Part shown: positions 34,362 to 45,100 of the stretch, one piece after another
Position numbering within the stretch: position 1 is the first letter of the stretch
How the letters are laid out: the number at the start of each line of letters is the position of its first letter
NCBI GenBank assembly: GCA_029560875.1
Contig: JAKQKB010000202.1
Span: 1-64,000, forward strand
Length of the DNA stretch: 64,000 bases
Direction: 5' to 3'
Source: Bacteroidota bacterium
GTDB taxonomy: Bacteria > Bacteroidota > Bacteroidia > Bacteroidales > Tenuifilaceae
Program-made: the position numbers and the translations under genes
The notes under the pieces: model-generated
The model's input: only the letters and a program-made list of their open reading frames with translations
What the model was told of the DNA's origin: nothing
Databases searched by the model: none

Positions 34362-34880
34362 ATGAAAAAACTAATTGTAACTCTTCCGATTTTTTTACTT
34401 ATGGTGATATCGTTGGAGGCTTGTAATGGCAATAGTTCCGCTAAAGGTAAGCCCGAAGGAGAACCTGTTGTTGCAAAGGTTGAGTCATCAGCTCCAAATG
34501 GAGTTGCCATGAGCATAACTCGCGAGCAGTTCTTAACTAAAATAATGGATTACACTAAGGGTGGTGATAATATGAAGTATTTGGGCGATAAGCCCGCAAT
34601 TGTTGATTTTTGGGCAGCATGGTGCGGTCCTTGCAGAATTGCTTCTCCAATTTTGGATGAGCTCGCTAAAGAGTATGCTGGTAAAATTTACGTTTATAAA
34701 GTTGACACTCAGAAAGAGCAACAAATTTCGTCTGAAATAGGGATTCAAAGTATTCCAACATTTTTGTTCTTTCCTATGGAGGGTAAGCCTTTTATAACAT
34801 CAGGAATTGCCCGCACACCAGAGGAAACAAAGAAAATGTTTAAGGAGATAATTGATAATCAGTTATTAAAGTCAAGATAA
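34362..34880 (+). CDS. Thioredoxin-fold lipoprotein
   Basis: The 172-residue precursor has a lipoprotein signal ending LEAC (Cys21) and a thioredoxin domain with active site WCGPC (Cys88, Cys91) preceded by VDFWAA, then the cis-proline region SIPTFLFFP. It is a periplasm-facing thiol oxidoreductase, probably reducing or shuffling disulfides in envelope proteins. Its own promoter is likely in the 34268-34361 gap and a strong terminator follows. No obvious redox partner is adjacent. Confidence 0.9.
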   Translation: MKKLIVTLPIFLLMVISLEACNGNSSAKGKPEGEPVVAKVESSAPNGVAMSITREQFLTKIMDYTKGGDNMKYLGDKPAIVDFWAAWCGPCRIASPILDELAKEYAGKIYVYKVDTQKEQQISSEIGIQSIPTFLFFPMEGKPFITSGIARTPEETKKMFKEIIDNQLLKSR

Positions 34881-34963
34881 TACATTGATTGTCAGGTGTA
34901 TGAATTAATATCAATCCGTCATAATTGATTATTAAATGTTGATTCGTTTGCTCGTTTCAACAG

Positions 34964-34992
34964 AAAATTCCGAGTTTTCGCTCGGAATTTTT
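34964..34992. terminator. Bidirectional terminator between the thioredoxin lipoprotein and mqnC
   Basis: An 11-bp perfect stem, AAAATTCCGAG (34964-34974) with CTCGGAATTTT (34981-34991), has loop TTTTCG. T-runs exist in both directions, fitting the convergent genes. Confidence 0.9.
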
Positions 34993-35012
34993 ATTTATTG
35001 CACTATCTATTT

Positions 35013-36152
35013 CTAATGTTTCTTAAGTTCATCTAAGGTGTATATCTTGCTGAATTCGCAGTCTGGAAGCACAATGTACTCGTAGCGTTGATTGCGAAGT
35101 TGAGGTTCAAACCCAGCATCAACTATGGATTTTTGAATGCCGTATGCGTCCATTTTATTTTTCGCCCCTGCCGATGAAACTACGTTTTCCTCAATCATAA
35201 TTGAGCCAAAATCGTTGGCGCCAGCATGCAGGCATACCTGAGCTGTATCTATACCAACCGTTAACCAGGATGCTTGAATATTTTTGATATTATTGAGCAT
35301 AATTCGGCAAATGGCTATGGTGCGAATGTACTCCTCGGCCGAAACTTTACTGATAACACCCTCGCCTTCAAGTTTTGTCCCCTTATCCTGGAATGTCCAA
35401 ACTATAAAGTTTAGAAACCCAGGAACATCGTCAGGTTTGCGTGCCTGAAGTTCTCGAAGTTTAATTAAGTGTTCCAGACGCTCTTCGAAGGTCTCAATAT
35501 GGCCTATCATCATTGTGGCCGATGTAATCATACCCAATTTATGCGCCTCGTGCATAACATCTAACCAAGCTTGGCTATCGGGTTTGCCAGGTGATATGGA
35601 TTTACGGACTCTATCTACCAAAATTTCAGCACCAGCGCCGGGTAAGCTATCAAGGCCAGCCTCAATAAGCGCTTCCAGAACATCGCCGTAACTCATTCGC
35701 TCCTTTTTGGTAATGAATGCCACTTCGGGAGGTCCAAGTGCGTGTAATTTAATATTTGGAAACTCGCCTTTTAACTCGTTAAAAAGGTTACAGTAGTATT
35801 CTAGCCCAAGTTTTGGATGCATGCCTCCCTGCAATAGCAGCTGGTCGCCGCCGTATCGTTCCAACTCTTCAATCTTTATGCGGTACTCGTCGATTGAAGT
35901 TATGAATGCATTGTCGGAGCTGATTTTGCAATGAAAATTGCAAAATTTACAACCCGAAACGCATACATTGGTAATATTCACATTTCTGTCAATCTGCCAA
36001 GTTACCTTATTTGAGGGGATGTGTTTTTTACGGAGTTCTCCCCCTATAAAAATCAAATCTTGTGTTGGTGCATTTTTGTAAAGAAACAATCCTTCATCCA
36101 GCGATAGTGACTCAAGATTTAATGCCTTTGTGTATAGTTGATTTAAATTCAT
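35013..36152 (-). CDS. mqnC: Cyclic dehypoxanthinyl futalosine synthase (menaquinone biosynthesis)
   Basis: MqnC is the radical SAM enzyme that cyclises dehypoxanthine futalosine in the futalosine route to menaquinone. From the ATG at 36152 the protein has 379 residues. The cluster motif is Cys64-x3-Cys68-x2-Cys71 (VCVSGCKFC). Family motifs include LLLQGGMHPKLGLEYY, AGLDSLPGAGAEILVDRVR, TSATMMIGHIET and GANDFGSIMIEENVV, which favour MqnC over MqnE. A frame extension to 36182 exists but starts at TTG within the promoter box. The other mqn genes are not in the window. Confidence 0.92.
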   Translation of the reverse strand: MNLNQLYTKALNLESLSLDEGLFLYKNAPTQDLIFIGGELRKKHIPSNKVTWQIDRNVNITNVCVSGCKFCNFHCKISSDNAFITSIDEYRIKIEELERYGGDQLLLQGGMHPKLGLEYYCNLFNELKGEFPNIKLHALGPPEVAFITKKERMSYGDVLEALIEAGLDSLPGAGAEILVDRVRKSISPGKPDSQAWLDVMHEAHKLGMITSATMMIGHIETFEERLEHLIKLRELQARKPDDVPGFLNFIVWTFQDKGTKLEGEGVISKVSAEEYIRTIAICRIMLNNIKNIQASWLTVGIDTAQVCLHAGANDFGSIMIEENVVSSAGAKNKMDAYGIQKSIVDAGFEPQLRNQRYEYIVLPDCEFSKIYTLDELKKH

Positions 36153-36170
36153 GAAATACTTTTTACTCAG

Positions 36171-36178
36171 CAAAAGTA
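36171..36178 (-). promoter_or_regulatory. Probable -7 box (minus-strand TACTTTTG) for mqnC
   Basis: Plus-strand CAAAAGTA is the complement of TACTTTTG, 18 bases upstream of the ATG at 36152. It argues for that ATG over the more upstream TTG. No well-placed -33 TTG was found. Confidence 0.45.
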
Positions 36179-36350
36179 TCAAATATTTATTAGTACCTGT
36201 TGTTCGTTTTCGACTTAAAGTAATTTAAATAAGTTGATACTCTCTGTTAAAACAGATAGAATTCAACTTAGTTCAGGTATCAGATACTTTTGGATTGGCA
36301 ATTAGCAGAATGATTAGAACCAAAAGCCTTAGTAAATACTTAAGGGTGCT

Positions 36351-37208
36351 CTATAATTCATTCAACTTAAATGTATTTCCATCGTTAAGATTTCCAGATT
36401 TAATTCCTTTGTAAAGCCAACTCTTTCGTTGTTCCGAGGTTCCGTGCTGAAAAGAGTCGGGGGTAACATATCCTCGAGTTTTCTTTTGAATAGTGTCGTC
36501 GCCCACCGCCGATGCAGCATTTAGCGCCTCATCCAAATCACCTTCTTCAAGGAAGTTTTTCATTTTTTGAGCATGATGCACCCATACACCGGCAAGAAAA
36601 TCGGCTTGGAGTTCAAGTTTTACTGTCATTTTATTGGCTTCAGCCTCGCTAACACCTGATGAATAGTATTGATTAACCTTACTAATGGTGCCTAGTAAGT
36701 TCTGAACGTGATGTCCTACTTCGTGGGCAATAATATATGCTGTGGCAAAATCGCCATTAGCGCCGAGTTTGTTTTGCAATTGCTCCAAATAGTCTAAATC
36801 AATGTATACTTTTTCGTCGCCTGGGCAGTAAAAAGGACCAGTAGCGTCTTGAGCGTATCCGCATGCAGAGCTTACACTACCCCGGAATAGCACAAGCTTT
36901 GGTTCCCTGTATGTTTTGCCCATACTGGCAAATATCTTATTCCATACATCTTCCGTATCTGCTAAAATAACGGCAACAAACTGCCCCATTTCTTCGTCAT
37001 GTTCCGTAAGCGGAGTTTCGGTTACATCCATGTTTTGCACATCACCTTGCATGTTGAGTACCTGCAAGGGATCGCCACCTAAAAAGTAAACTATAGCGGC
37101 AAGAATCAAGGTGCCAATAATACCACCCTTAAAGCCAATTGCGCGACGGCCACCTGACTTCCTGAGATCTTCTACATTGTTACTTTGTCTTCGTCCTTTC
37201 CAGAGCAT
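36351..37208 (-). CDS. Neutral zinc metallopeptidase family protein (YpfJ type)
   Basis: The 285-residue protein begins MLWKGRRQSNNVEDLR, has one membrane helix (about 30-45), and a large extracytoplasmic domain with the zinc motif HEVGHH (His162-Glu163, His166) after AYIIA. Other family features are ACGYAQDATGPFYCPGDEKVYID upstream of it and ELQADFLAGVW and PDSFQHGTSEQR downstream. The physiological substrate is not known to me. The gene stands alone and is divergent from pdxA. Confidence 0.9.
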   Translation of the reverse strand: MLWKGRRQSNNVEDLRKSGGRRAIGFKGGIIGTLILAAIVYFLGGDPLQVLNMQGDVQNMDVTETPLTEHDEEMGQFVAVILADTEDVWNKIFASMGKTYREPKLVLFRGSVSSACGYAQDATGPFYCPGDEKVYIDLDYLEQLQNKLGANGDFATAYIIAHEVGHHVQNLLGTISKVNQYYSSGVSEAEANKMTVKLELQADFLAGVWVHHAQKMKNFLEEGDLDEALNAASAVGDDTIQKKTRGYVTPDSFQHGTSEQRKSWLYKGIKSGNLNDGNTFKLNEL

Positions 37209-37380
37209 ATTTTTAGTTTTTAAATTTTTTATTGATGCAATTTAAGTTTTTTTTGATAACGAAATACACTTTGCACTTTACAAAAAACTATACCGTATCG
37301 AGTTTATTGGGTTTCTTCGGGCATATTTGTTGTTGACAAAAGAAAATTACAGATGTATCATTTCTTTGCCCTCTTTTTTT

Positions 37381-37388
37381 TACTTTTG
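37381..37388 (+). promoter_or_regulatory. Probable -7 box (TACTTTTG) for pdxA
   Basis: The sequence is an exact TAnnTTTG match 35 bases before the ATG at 37423. The nearest TTTG upstream (37365-37368) is only 12 bases away, so the -33 element is uncertain. Confidence 0.45.
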
Positions 37389-37422
37389 TACATTTAACCT
37401 AAACTAATCTGAACAGATTATT

Positions 37423-38475
37423 ATGAGCGACGAAAGAATTAGGGTTGGTATAACCCAAGGCGATATAAATGGTATTGGATACGAGGTGATTATAAAAACG
37501 CTTATGGATCCTAGGGTTGAGGAGTTTTGTACTCCAATTGTTTATGGTTCGCCGAAGGTTGCTGCATACCATCGCAAAGCCCTAAATGTAGAAAACTTTT
37601 CTTTCAACCAGATTAAGGATGCTGATGAAGCAACTGCGCGTAAGGCTTATATTATCAACTGTATGGATGATAATGTGAGGGTTGAGTTAGGAAAATCTAC
37701 TGAGTACGGTGGTCAAGGGTCAATCCTTGCATTACAGGCTGCTATTGCTGATATTAAAGCAGGTAAAATAGATGTACTGGTTACAGCGCCTATAAATAAG
37801 TATAACATCCAAAGTCCTGATTTTAAGTTTCCAGGACACACAGAATTTTTAGCAAGTGCATTCAATACTCAGGAAGTGTTAATGCTACTTGTAAGCGAAA
37901 CCATGAAGGTTGGTGTAGTTACTGGTCACGTTCCGCTATCGCAGGTTCCTTCGTTAATTACCAAGGAGGCAATCCTTAAGAAGTTGAGACTTTTAAACAA
38001 ATCGATGATTGAGGATTTTGGCATACGTAGGCCAAGAATTGCTGTTATGGGGTTGAATCCGCACGCTGGCGACCAGGGTGTAATTGGTTTGGAGGAGCGT
38101 GATATTATTATACCTGCATTAACTCAAGCAAACGAGGAGGGTATTGTTGCAATGGGACCTTATCCCTCAGATGGTTTCTTTGGCTCGGATAGCTTCACCA
38201 AGTTTGATGCAATTCTGGCAATGTACCATGACCAAGGGTTAGCTCCTTTTAAAGTTGTAAACTTTGACTCTGGAGTGAACTTTACATCGGGCTTGCCAAT
38301 AATTCGCACATCGCCCGACCATGGTACTGCCTACGATTTAGCAGGAAAGAACGAGGCTAACCCCAACTCTTTCCGTCAGGCATTATACTTGGCTGTGGAT
38401 TTATTCAAGAATAGGCAATACCACAAGGAGTTGACCGCCAATCCACTAAGATCCGTTGACCCAGAAAAGATATAG
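37423..38475 (+). CDS. pdxA: 4-hydroxythreonine-4-phosphate dehydrogenase
   Basis: PdxA oxidises 4-phosphohydroxy-L-threonine in the DXP-dependent route to pyridoxal phosphate. The 350-residue protein shows GDINGIGYEVIIK, TAPINKYNIQSP with FPGHTEFLA, the metal-binding GLNPHAGDQGVIG and MYHDQGLAPFK, and RTSPDHGTAYDLAGK. All regions expected for the enzyme are present and length is normal. ruvA starts 53 bases after its stop, so the two may be co-transcribed. Confidence 0.95.
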   Translation: MSDERIRVGITQGDINGIGYEVIIKTLMDPRVEEFCTPIVYGSPKVAAYHRKALNVENFSFNQIKDADEATARKAYIINCMDDNVRVELGKSTEYGGQGSILALQAAIADIKAGKIDVLVTAPINKYNIQSPDFKFPGHTEFLASAFNTQEVLMLLVSETMKVGVVTGHVPLSQVPSLITKEAILKKLRLLNKSMIEDFGIRRPRIAVMGLNPHAGDQGVIGLEERDIIIPALTQANEEGIVAMGPYPSDGFFGSDSFTKFDAILAMYHDQGLAPFKVVNFDSGVNFTSGLPIIRTSPDHGTAYDLAGKNEANPNSFRQALYLAVDLFKNRQYHKELTANPLRSVDPEKI

Positions 38476-38528
38476 TTATTGTATATCATAGATTGAAGTT
38501 TTCCGGTTGAACAAAATCCAGCCCAGAT

Positions 38529-39113
38529 ATGTACGAATATATAGTTGGAACGCTCGAAGAAATAACCCCAACCCATGCAATTGTCGATAATAGTGGAGTA
38601 GGATACTTTGTAAGTATATCGCTCCAAACATATACAGCAATAGATGGAAGGAAGGATGCTAAACTATTTCTGCATCAAGTGGTAAGGGAGGATGCTCATC
38701 TGCTGTATGGGTTTGCATCAGTACAGGAACGTGAACTGTTCCGTTTATTAATAAGCGTATCGGGTGTTGGTGCAAATACTGCAAGGTTAATACTTTCATC
38801 ACTTTCCGTGGCAGAAGTACAGGCCGCAATATCAACAGAAAATATCAACATAATAAAGCAAGTAAAAGGGATTGGCTTAAAAACAGCTCAGCGGATTATT
38901 GTTGATTTGAAGGATAAAGTGGCGGGAGTTGATATTTCATCAGCACAAATATATAGCTCCGCAAACAATACAACTAAGCAAGAAGCGTTATCAGCATTGG
39001 TAATGTTAGGTTTTGCAAAAGCGGCCGCAGATAAAGCGCTCGATCAAATTATTAAAACAGAGGGCAATTTAACTGTTGAAGGGCTTATTAAATCAGCATT
39101 GAAAAGATTATAG
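38529..39113 (+). CDS. ruvA: Holliday junction DNA helicase subunit RuvA
   Basis: RuvA binds four-way junctions and loads the RuvB motor. The 194-residue protein has the N-terminal OB domain (MYEYIVGTLEEITPTHAIVDNSGVGY), the helix-hairpin-helix pair (LLISVSGVGANTARLIL and IKQVKGIGLKTAQRIIVDLKDK) and the C-terminal three-helix RuvB-binding domain. ruvB and ruvC are elsewhere. sprA starts 21 bases downstream. Confidence 0.96.
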   Translation: MYEYIVGTLEEITPTHAIVDNSGVGYFVSISLQTYTAIDGRKDAKLFLHQVVREDAHLLYGFASVQERELFRLLISVSGVGANTARLILSSLSVAEVQAAISTENINIIKQVKGIGLKTAQRIIVDLKDKVAGVDISSAQIYSSANNTTKQEALSALVMLGFAKAAADKALDQIIKTEGNLTVEGLIKSALKRL

Positions 39114-39134
39114 ATTTATTTAGAGTTACTAAGA

Positions 39135-42100
39135 TTGGATTTGGTTAAGGTTTACTATAAAAAATACTTTCATTTAGGATTACTATCCTTAGTTTTTCTA
39201 TTGGTTTCTTATGTATCTAGCGGACAGGATCAGGATACATCAAGGCTACCTTTACCCATTCCTCAAAAAGATAATTTTAGCAAGGAGAAGGGGTATTCCC
39301 CACTTTTTCTTAATAATCCCTCTAACATTAAAGAAGAGGTGATATACGATCCTGCAACTCAGCAGTATACCGTTTACGAGAAGGTTGGAACATACAACAT
39401 TGCTTTACCCAAAGTAATGAGTGTAGAGGAGTATCGCCGATACCGAGTTGAGCGTGGAATGCGAGAGTACTGGAAGCAAAAGCAAACAGGAGAAACTTCA
39501 GGTAAAGGCGATGGCATTCTTCCAAAAATTCAGGTTAATTGGGAAACTTTCGACAGAGTGTTTGGTAGCAATACCATTGAAATCATTCCGCAGGGAAGTG
39601 CTGAGTTAGTTTTTGGAATTACAGCTTCAAAAACAGAAAATCCATTACTAATTAAGGAACAGCAAAAGAATATTGCGTTCGATTTTCAGTCCAAAATTCA
39701 GATGAATGTGACTGGGAAAATTGGTGAAAAGTTAAAGATGGAGGTTAACTATAACACAGAGGCAACTTTTGATTTTGAGAATAATGTCAAGGTGGAGTAT
39801 AATGGGTTTGAGGATGAGATTATTCAAAAGATTGAGGCTGGAAATGTCTCTCTACCATTACCTGGTACTTTAATTACGGGCAGTCAGAGTTTATTTGGTT
39901 TTAAAACCCAGTTGAAATTTGGCAAATTAAATGTTACAAGTGTTGTTTCCAAACAGAATGGACAAACACAGGTAATTCAGGTTAAGGGAGGTGCGCAGAT
40001 TCGCGATTACGAGATAAAAGCCGATGAGTATGATGCTAACAGACATTTTTTCCTTTCACACTATTTCAGAGAGCGTTACAATGAGGCATTAAAGTATTTG
40101 CCTGTTATTAATTCCCGAATCACTATTACAAAAATAGAGGTTTGGATAACTAATAAGCAGGCTAATTTTGAGAATGCCCGTAATATTCTTGCATTTACAG
40201 ACTTGGGCGAAACCGATAAATATATATATGCCTCAGATATTGTTAATCCAACCGGCACTGGCCCTGCCGATAATGATAGGAACGATCTCTACCAACAGAT
40301 GACTACAACTTACTCAGGAATAAGGGATGTTTCTGAAATTAACACGATACTTTCTCCTCTTATAAATTTGGGTTTTAGAGGAGGCCGAGATTATGAAAAG
40401 GTGGAGTATGCTCGCAAGTTATCTACCAATGAGTTTAAATTGAATGAAAAGTTGGGATATATATCGCTGAACTCAGCTCTTTATAACGACGAGGTGCTTG
40501 CAGTAGCATTTGAGTACACTGTAGATGGGCAGACCTACAAAGTTGGAGAGTTCTCTACCGATGGGGTGTCTGCTCCCCAAACATTAATTCTCAAGCTCCT
40601 TAAGGGTACAAACCTATCGCCTAAGTTACCAACCTGGGATTTGATGATGAAGAATATCTACTCCCTAAACGCATACTCAATTAGTCGCAACCAGTTTAGG
40701 CTCGATATACTATATCAGAACGATGCCACAGGAACCCCTGTTAATTACATAGATGAAGGTGCTATTGCCAAGGTTGCCCTTCTTAAGGTATTAAGCCTCG
40801 ACAATTTAAAATCGAACAAGGATGTCGGCTCCGATGGTGTGTTCGATTTTATGACCGATACTACCATTATTGAATCGAGCGGGAAAATTCTTTTTCCTGT
40901 ACTTGAACCATTTGGTGCCGATTTAGCTGAGAGAATTGGCGACCCAATTGTTGCTTCGAAGTATGTTTACCAAGAGTTATACGACTCAACATTGACTAAG
41001 GCTCGGCAGATTGCCGAAAAGAATAAGTTCATACTTAAGGGTTCATACCAATCGTCCGGAGGATCTGAAATATTCCTGAATGCCATGAACATCCCCAAAG
41101 GATCAGTTGTGGTAACCGCTGGGGGGATACCTTTGGTTGAGGATACGCAGTTCATTGTGGATTATAACCTAGGAACAGTTCGGATAACCGACCTAGGATT
41201 GCTTGAATCTGGTAGTACCATTACTGTTTCAGTTGAGAGTAATGCTCTTTTTAGTATGCAAACAAAATCCTTAGTAGGGTCTCATTTCGACTATAAAATT
41301 TCCGATAACTTTAATGTTGGCGCAACAATTCTGAACTTAACTGAACGACCTTTAACATCGAAGGTGAGTTTTGGGAATGAGGCAGTATCCAATACTATCT
41401 GGGGATTTAACACTTCGTATCAAACCGAGTCGAAGTTCTTAACCAAGATGGTTGACTGGCTTCCTTTCATTGAAACGAAGGAAAAATCAACCATAACATT
41501 CGATGCTGAGTTTGCTCATTTCATTCCTGGACATTCAAGAGCCATAGGAAAAGCCGGCACAGTGTACTTAGATGACTTTGAGGGAAGTAATTCGAGTATT
41601 CCAATGGTTGCATTTAGTGATTGGAGACTAGCGAGTACTCCTCAAGGACAGCCAGTTCTGTTTCCTGAAGCCTCACTTAATAACGATTTGCGTCATGGTT
41701 TCAATAGAGCGCGATTAGCATGGTATTACATTCAGCCCTTATTCTTACGTAATGAAGGATCGGCACCTTCCTATATCAGAAATAGTGATAAATATCAGGG
41801 AAGCCATTGGGTACGTGAAATATATGAAAAGGAATTGTTTCCTAATAAAAATACGCCCCAGGGTCAGCCTACCAATATTACTGTGCTAAATATGGCATTC
41901 TATCCCGATGAGCGAGGTCCGTATAACTTCGATACTCAAAATGTTGATGCGGATGGAAAGTTACTAAATCCAGAAAACAGATGGGGTGGGGTTATGCGTG
42001 GATTAGGAACAACAGATTTTGAAACATCCAACATTGAGTATATTGAGTTTTGGCTGATGGATCCCTTCGTTTACGACTCTACCATGCAGGGTGGTGATTT

Positions 42101-45100
42101 CTTCATCAATTTGGGCGATATATCAGAGGATGTCTTGCGTGACGGGAGGAAGTCGTTTGAGAGTGGATTGCCAACCTCCTCGGCAATGGAAAAAATTGAT
42201 TCAACAGTGTGGGGTCGAGTTTCAAAAAAACAATACCTAATCAATGCGTTTGAGAACGATCCTCCAAGTAAGAGGCGGTACCAAGATATAGGATTGGATG
42301 GCTTGTCAGGAGAGGATTTGGATGGAGATGGGATTCCGGACGAATTATCTTTTTTCCAAACTTACGTTAACGAATTACGGGCAAGGGTTACTAATGATGA
42401 AGTTGCGAATGCATTTGAGAACGACCCCTCAAGCGATGATTATAAGCACTATCTCGATAATGAATTTGATCAGAAGCGAGCCGATATTCTGGATAGGTAT
42501 AAATTCTTCAACAATACCGAAAATAACTCCCCAACAGCAACTACTTCAAGTTCTGGGCAAAGTTACTCAAATCCAGATGTTGAAGAGTTCGGCAATGATA
42601 TCACGATGAATGAGAATGAATCGTATTACCAGTACAGATTATCGATTCGTCCGCAGGATATGAGGGTAGGAAGTAACTATATCACAAATGTTATAGTTGG
42701 GGAAAAGGATAAAATTAAAAACAAGGCAGTAAAGTGGTATCAGTTTAAAGTTCCCGTTGCAGAATACGAAAGGGCAATTGGCGGGATAGACGATTTTAAG
42801 TCTATCCGTTTTATGCGTATGTTCCTTCGAGGATTTACAGATACCCTTATTTTGCGTTTTGCAACCCTAGAGCTTGTTAGAGGAGAGTGGCGAAAGTATA
42901 ATTATGCCTTAATTCAAGGTCAGGAGGGGCTTCCTTCGTCCGATTTACCCAATGGCTCCTTAGCCATTTCTGCTGTAAACATTGAGGAAAACAACAGAAG
43001 AACACCTGTAAATTACATTCTTCCTCCAGGTGTTGATCGGGCTATTGATCCTAGTCAACCTCAGGCTACCGAGTTAAATGAGCAATCAATAGAGCTTAGA
43101 GTTGACAATTTAGCAGATGGCGATGCTCGAGCAGTGTTCAAGAATATGAATGTGGACATTAGGCAGTACAAGCGTCTTAAAATAGATGTTCATGCCGAGA
43201 TGATTGAAGGTCAAGTTCTTTATGATGATGAGGTAACTGCTTTTATTAGGCTCGGGACGGATTATACCAACAATTACTATGAATACGAAGTTCCTCTTAA
43301 ATTGACTCCACATATAGCCGGTCGTTTTTACAATAATAGTAGTGATGATGACCGAAAGATTGTATGGCCAAGGGAGAACTTGATCGATATTGATCTAGAG
43401 AGCCTTGTGGATGTTAAAATTGCAAGGAATAATGACATGAATAAAACGGGATCGCACGTTAATCTTAGCACAATCTACACTGTTTTGAACGGAACTAGGA
43501 GAATGAAAGTTACAGGAAATCCTAATCTTAGCAATGTTAAGGTTGTTATGCTAGGCATTAGAAATCCTGCTCGCGCCGATAATCCCAATGACGATGGATA
43601 CCAAAAGTCTGTTATTGTATGGTTCAACGAGTTCCGTTTAACTAACTTCAACGATCAAGGAGGCTGGGCTGCAAATGCACGCCTTGCTGCAAAACTTGCA
43701 GATTTAGGTTCGGTGACTCTTGCTGGAAGTACCTATACACCTGGGTTTGGATCAATTGAAAAGAAAGTGAATGAACGTAGCAAAGAGCATCATTATGAGT
43801 ATGATGTTAGCACATCCATTGAGTTAGGCCGGTTTTTCCCTGAGAAGTCAGGCGTAAAAATCCCTATGTATGCTGGTTATAGCGAGTCGTTCTCTAATCC
43901 TCAATACAATCCGCTCGATCCTGATGTAACAATGCGGGAAACCTTGCGTAATGCAACTTCGTCGGAGAGCGATTCAATTAAGAAATTGGTACAAGACTAC
44001 TCAAGAAGAAGAAGCATTAATTTTACCAATGTTAAAATTGATAAACAAACGGAGAATCCTCATTTTTGGAACATCTCTAATTTTGCCTTAAGTTACTCTT
44101 ACAGCGAATTATTCTCAAGAAATATAAATATCAATCACAAGATTCAACGTAATGTTAGGGGAGCTTTAACTTATAACTTCAACAAGCAAACAAAATACAT
44201 AACACCCTTCAAAAGTGTTACCTGGATGAATTCTGGGTATTTGAGGATTATTAAGGATTTCAATTTCTCATTGGCTCCTTCTCAGGTATCATTCCGAACA
44301 GATCTAGATCGTTCTTACTATGAGCAGCAGTTCCGAAACATCAAAAATCCAAATGAGATAATGCTTCCAACCTATTCAAAGAATTTTTATTGGAACCGAA
44401 ATTATTCTTTGAACTGGGATATAGCACAATCCCTTAAGTTCGATTTTACCGCAAGTAATATTGCACAGATTGACGAACCTGAGGGTATGGTTGATAGGAA
44501 GCGAGATCCGAAGAGCTATGAGCATTGGAAGGATTCTGTTTGGAGTAATATTGTAAGGATGGGTCGAAATACGATGTATAATCACCAGTTAAACTTAACC
44601 TATACCTTGCCTATCAATAAAATTCCTTTGCTTGATTGGACTTCTACAACTGCGCGCTATTCGGGGATGTACAAGTGGGAGGCTGGAGCTCGGATGGCGG
44701 ATACATCAATCTTTGACCCGGGTAATACAATTCAAAACTCCAACACCATTCAGTTGAACGGACAGCTGAACATGACAAATCTGTTCAACAAGTCCGCATA
44801 CTTAAAGTCAATAAATCAAAAATTTGACCAAAAAGCGCGGGGTGCTGCACCTAAAACCAGAACAGTTAAGTATGAACAGGAGGGGGTTAATCTACGTCCA
44901 AACATAGCAAAATCTATAACGCATAAGTTAAAAGCCGAGAAGGTCACGGTGAAGGTTTACAACGACAAAGGGACGGAAATAAAAGTGACTACTGACATTA
45001 AAACCGACCAACGATTAACCATTAAAACCGATCAGGAGTACAAGAATTGTAGAGTAGTAGTGGAAGGAAAAGTGCCAGAGAAAACAAGTCCGTTAAGATT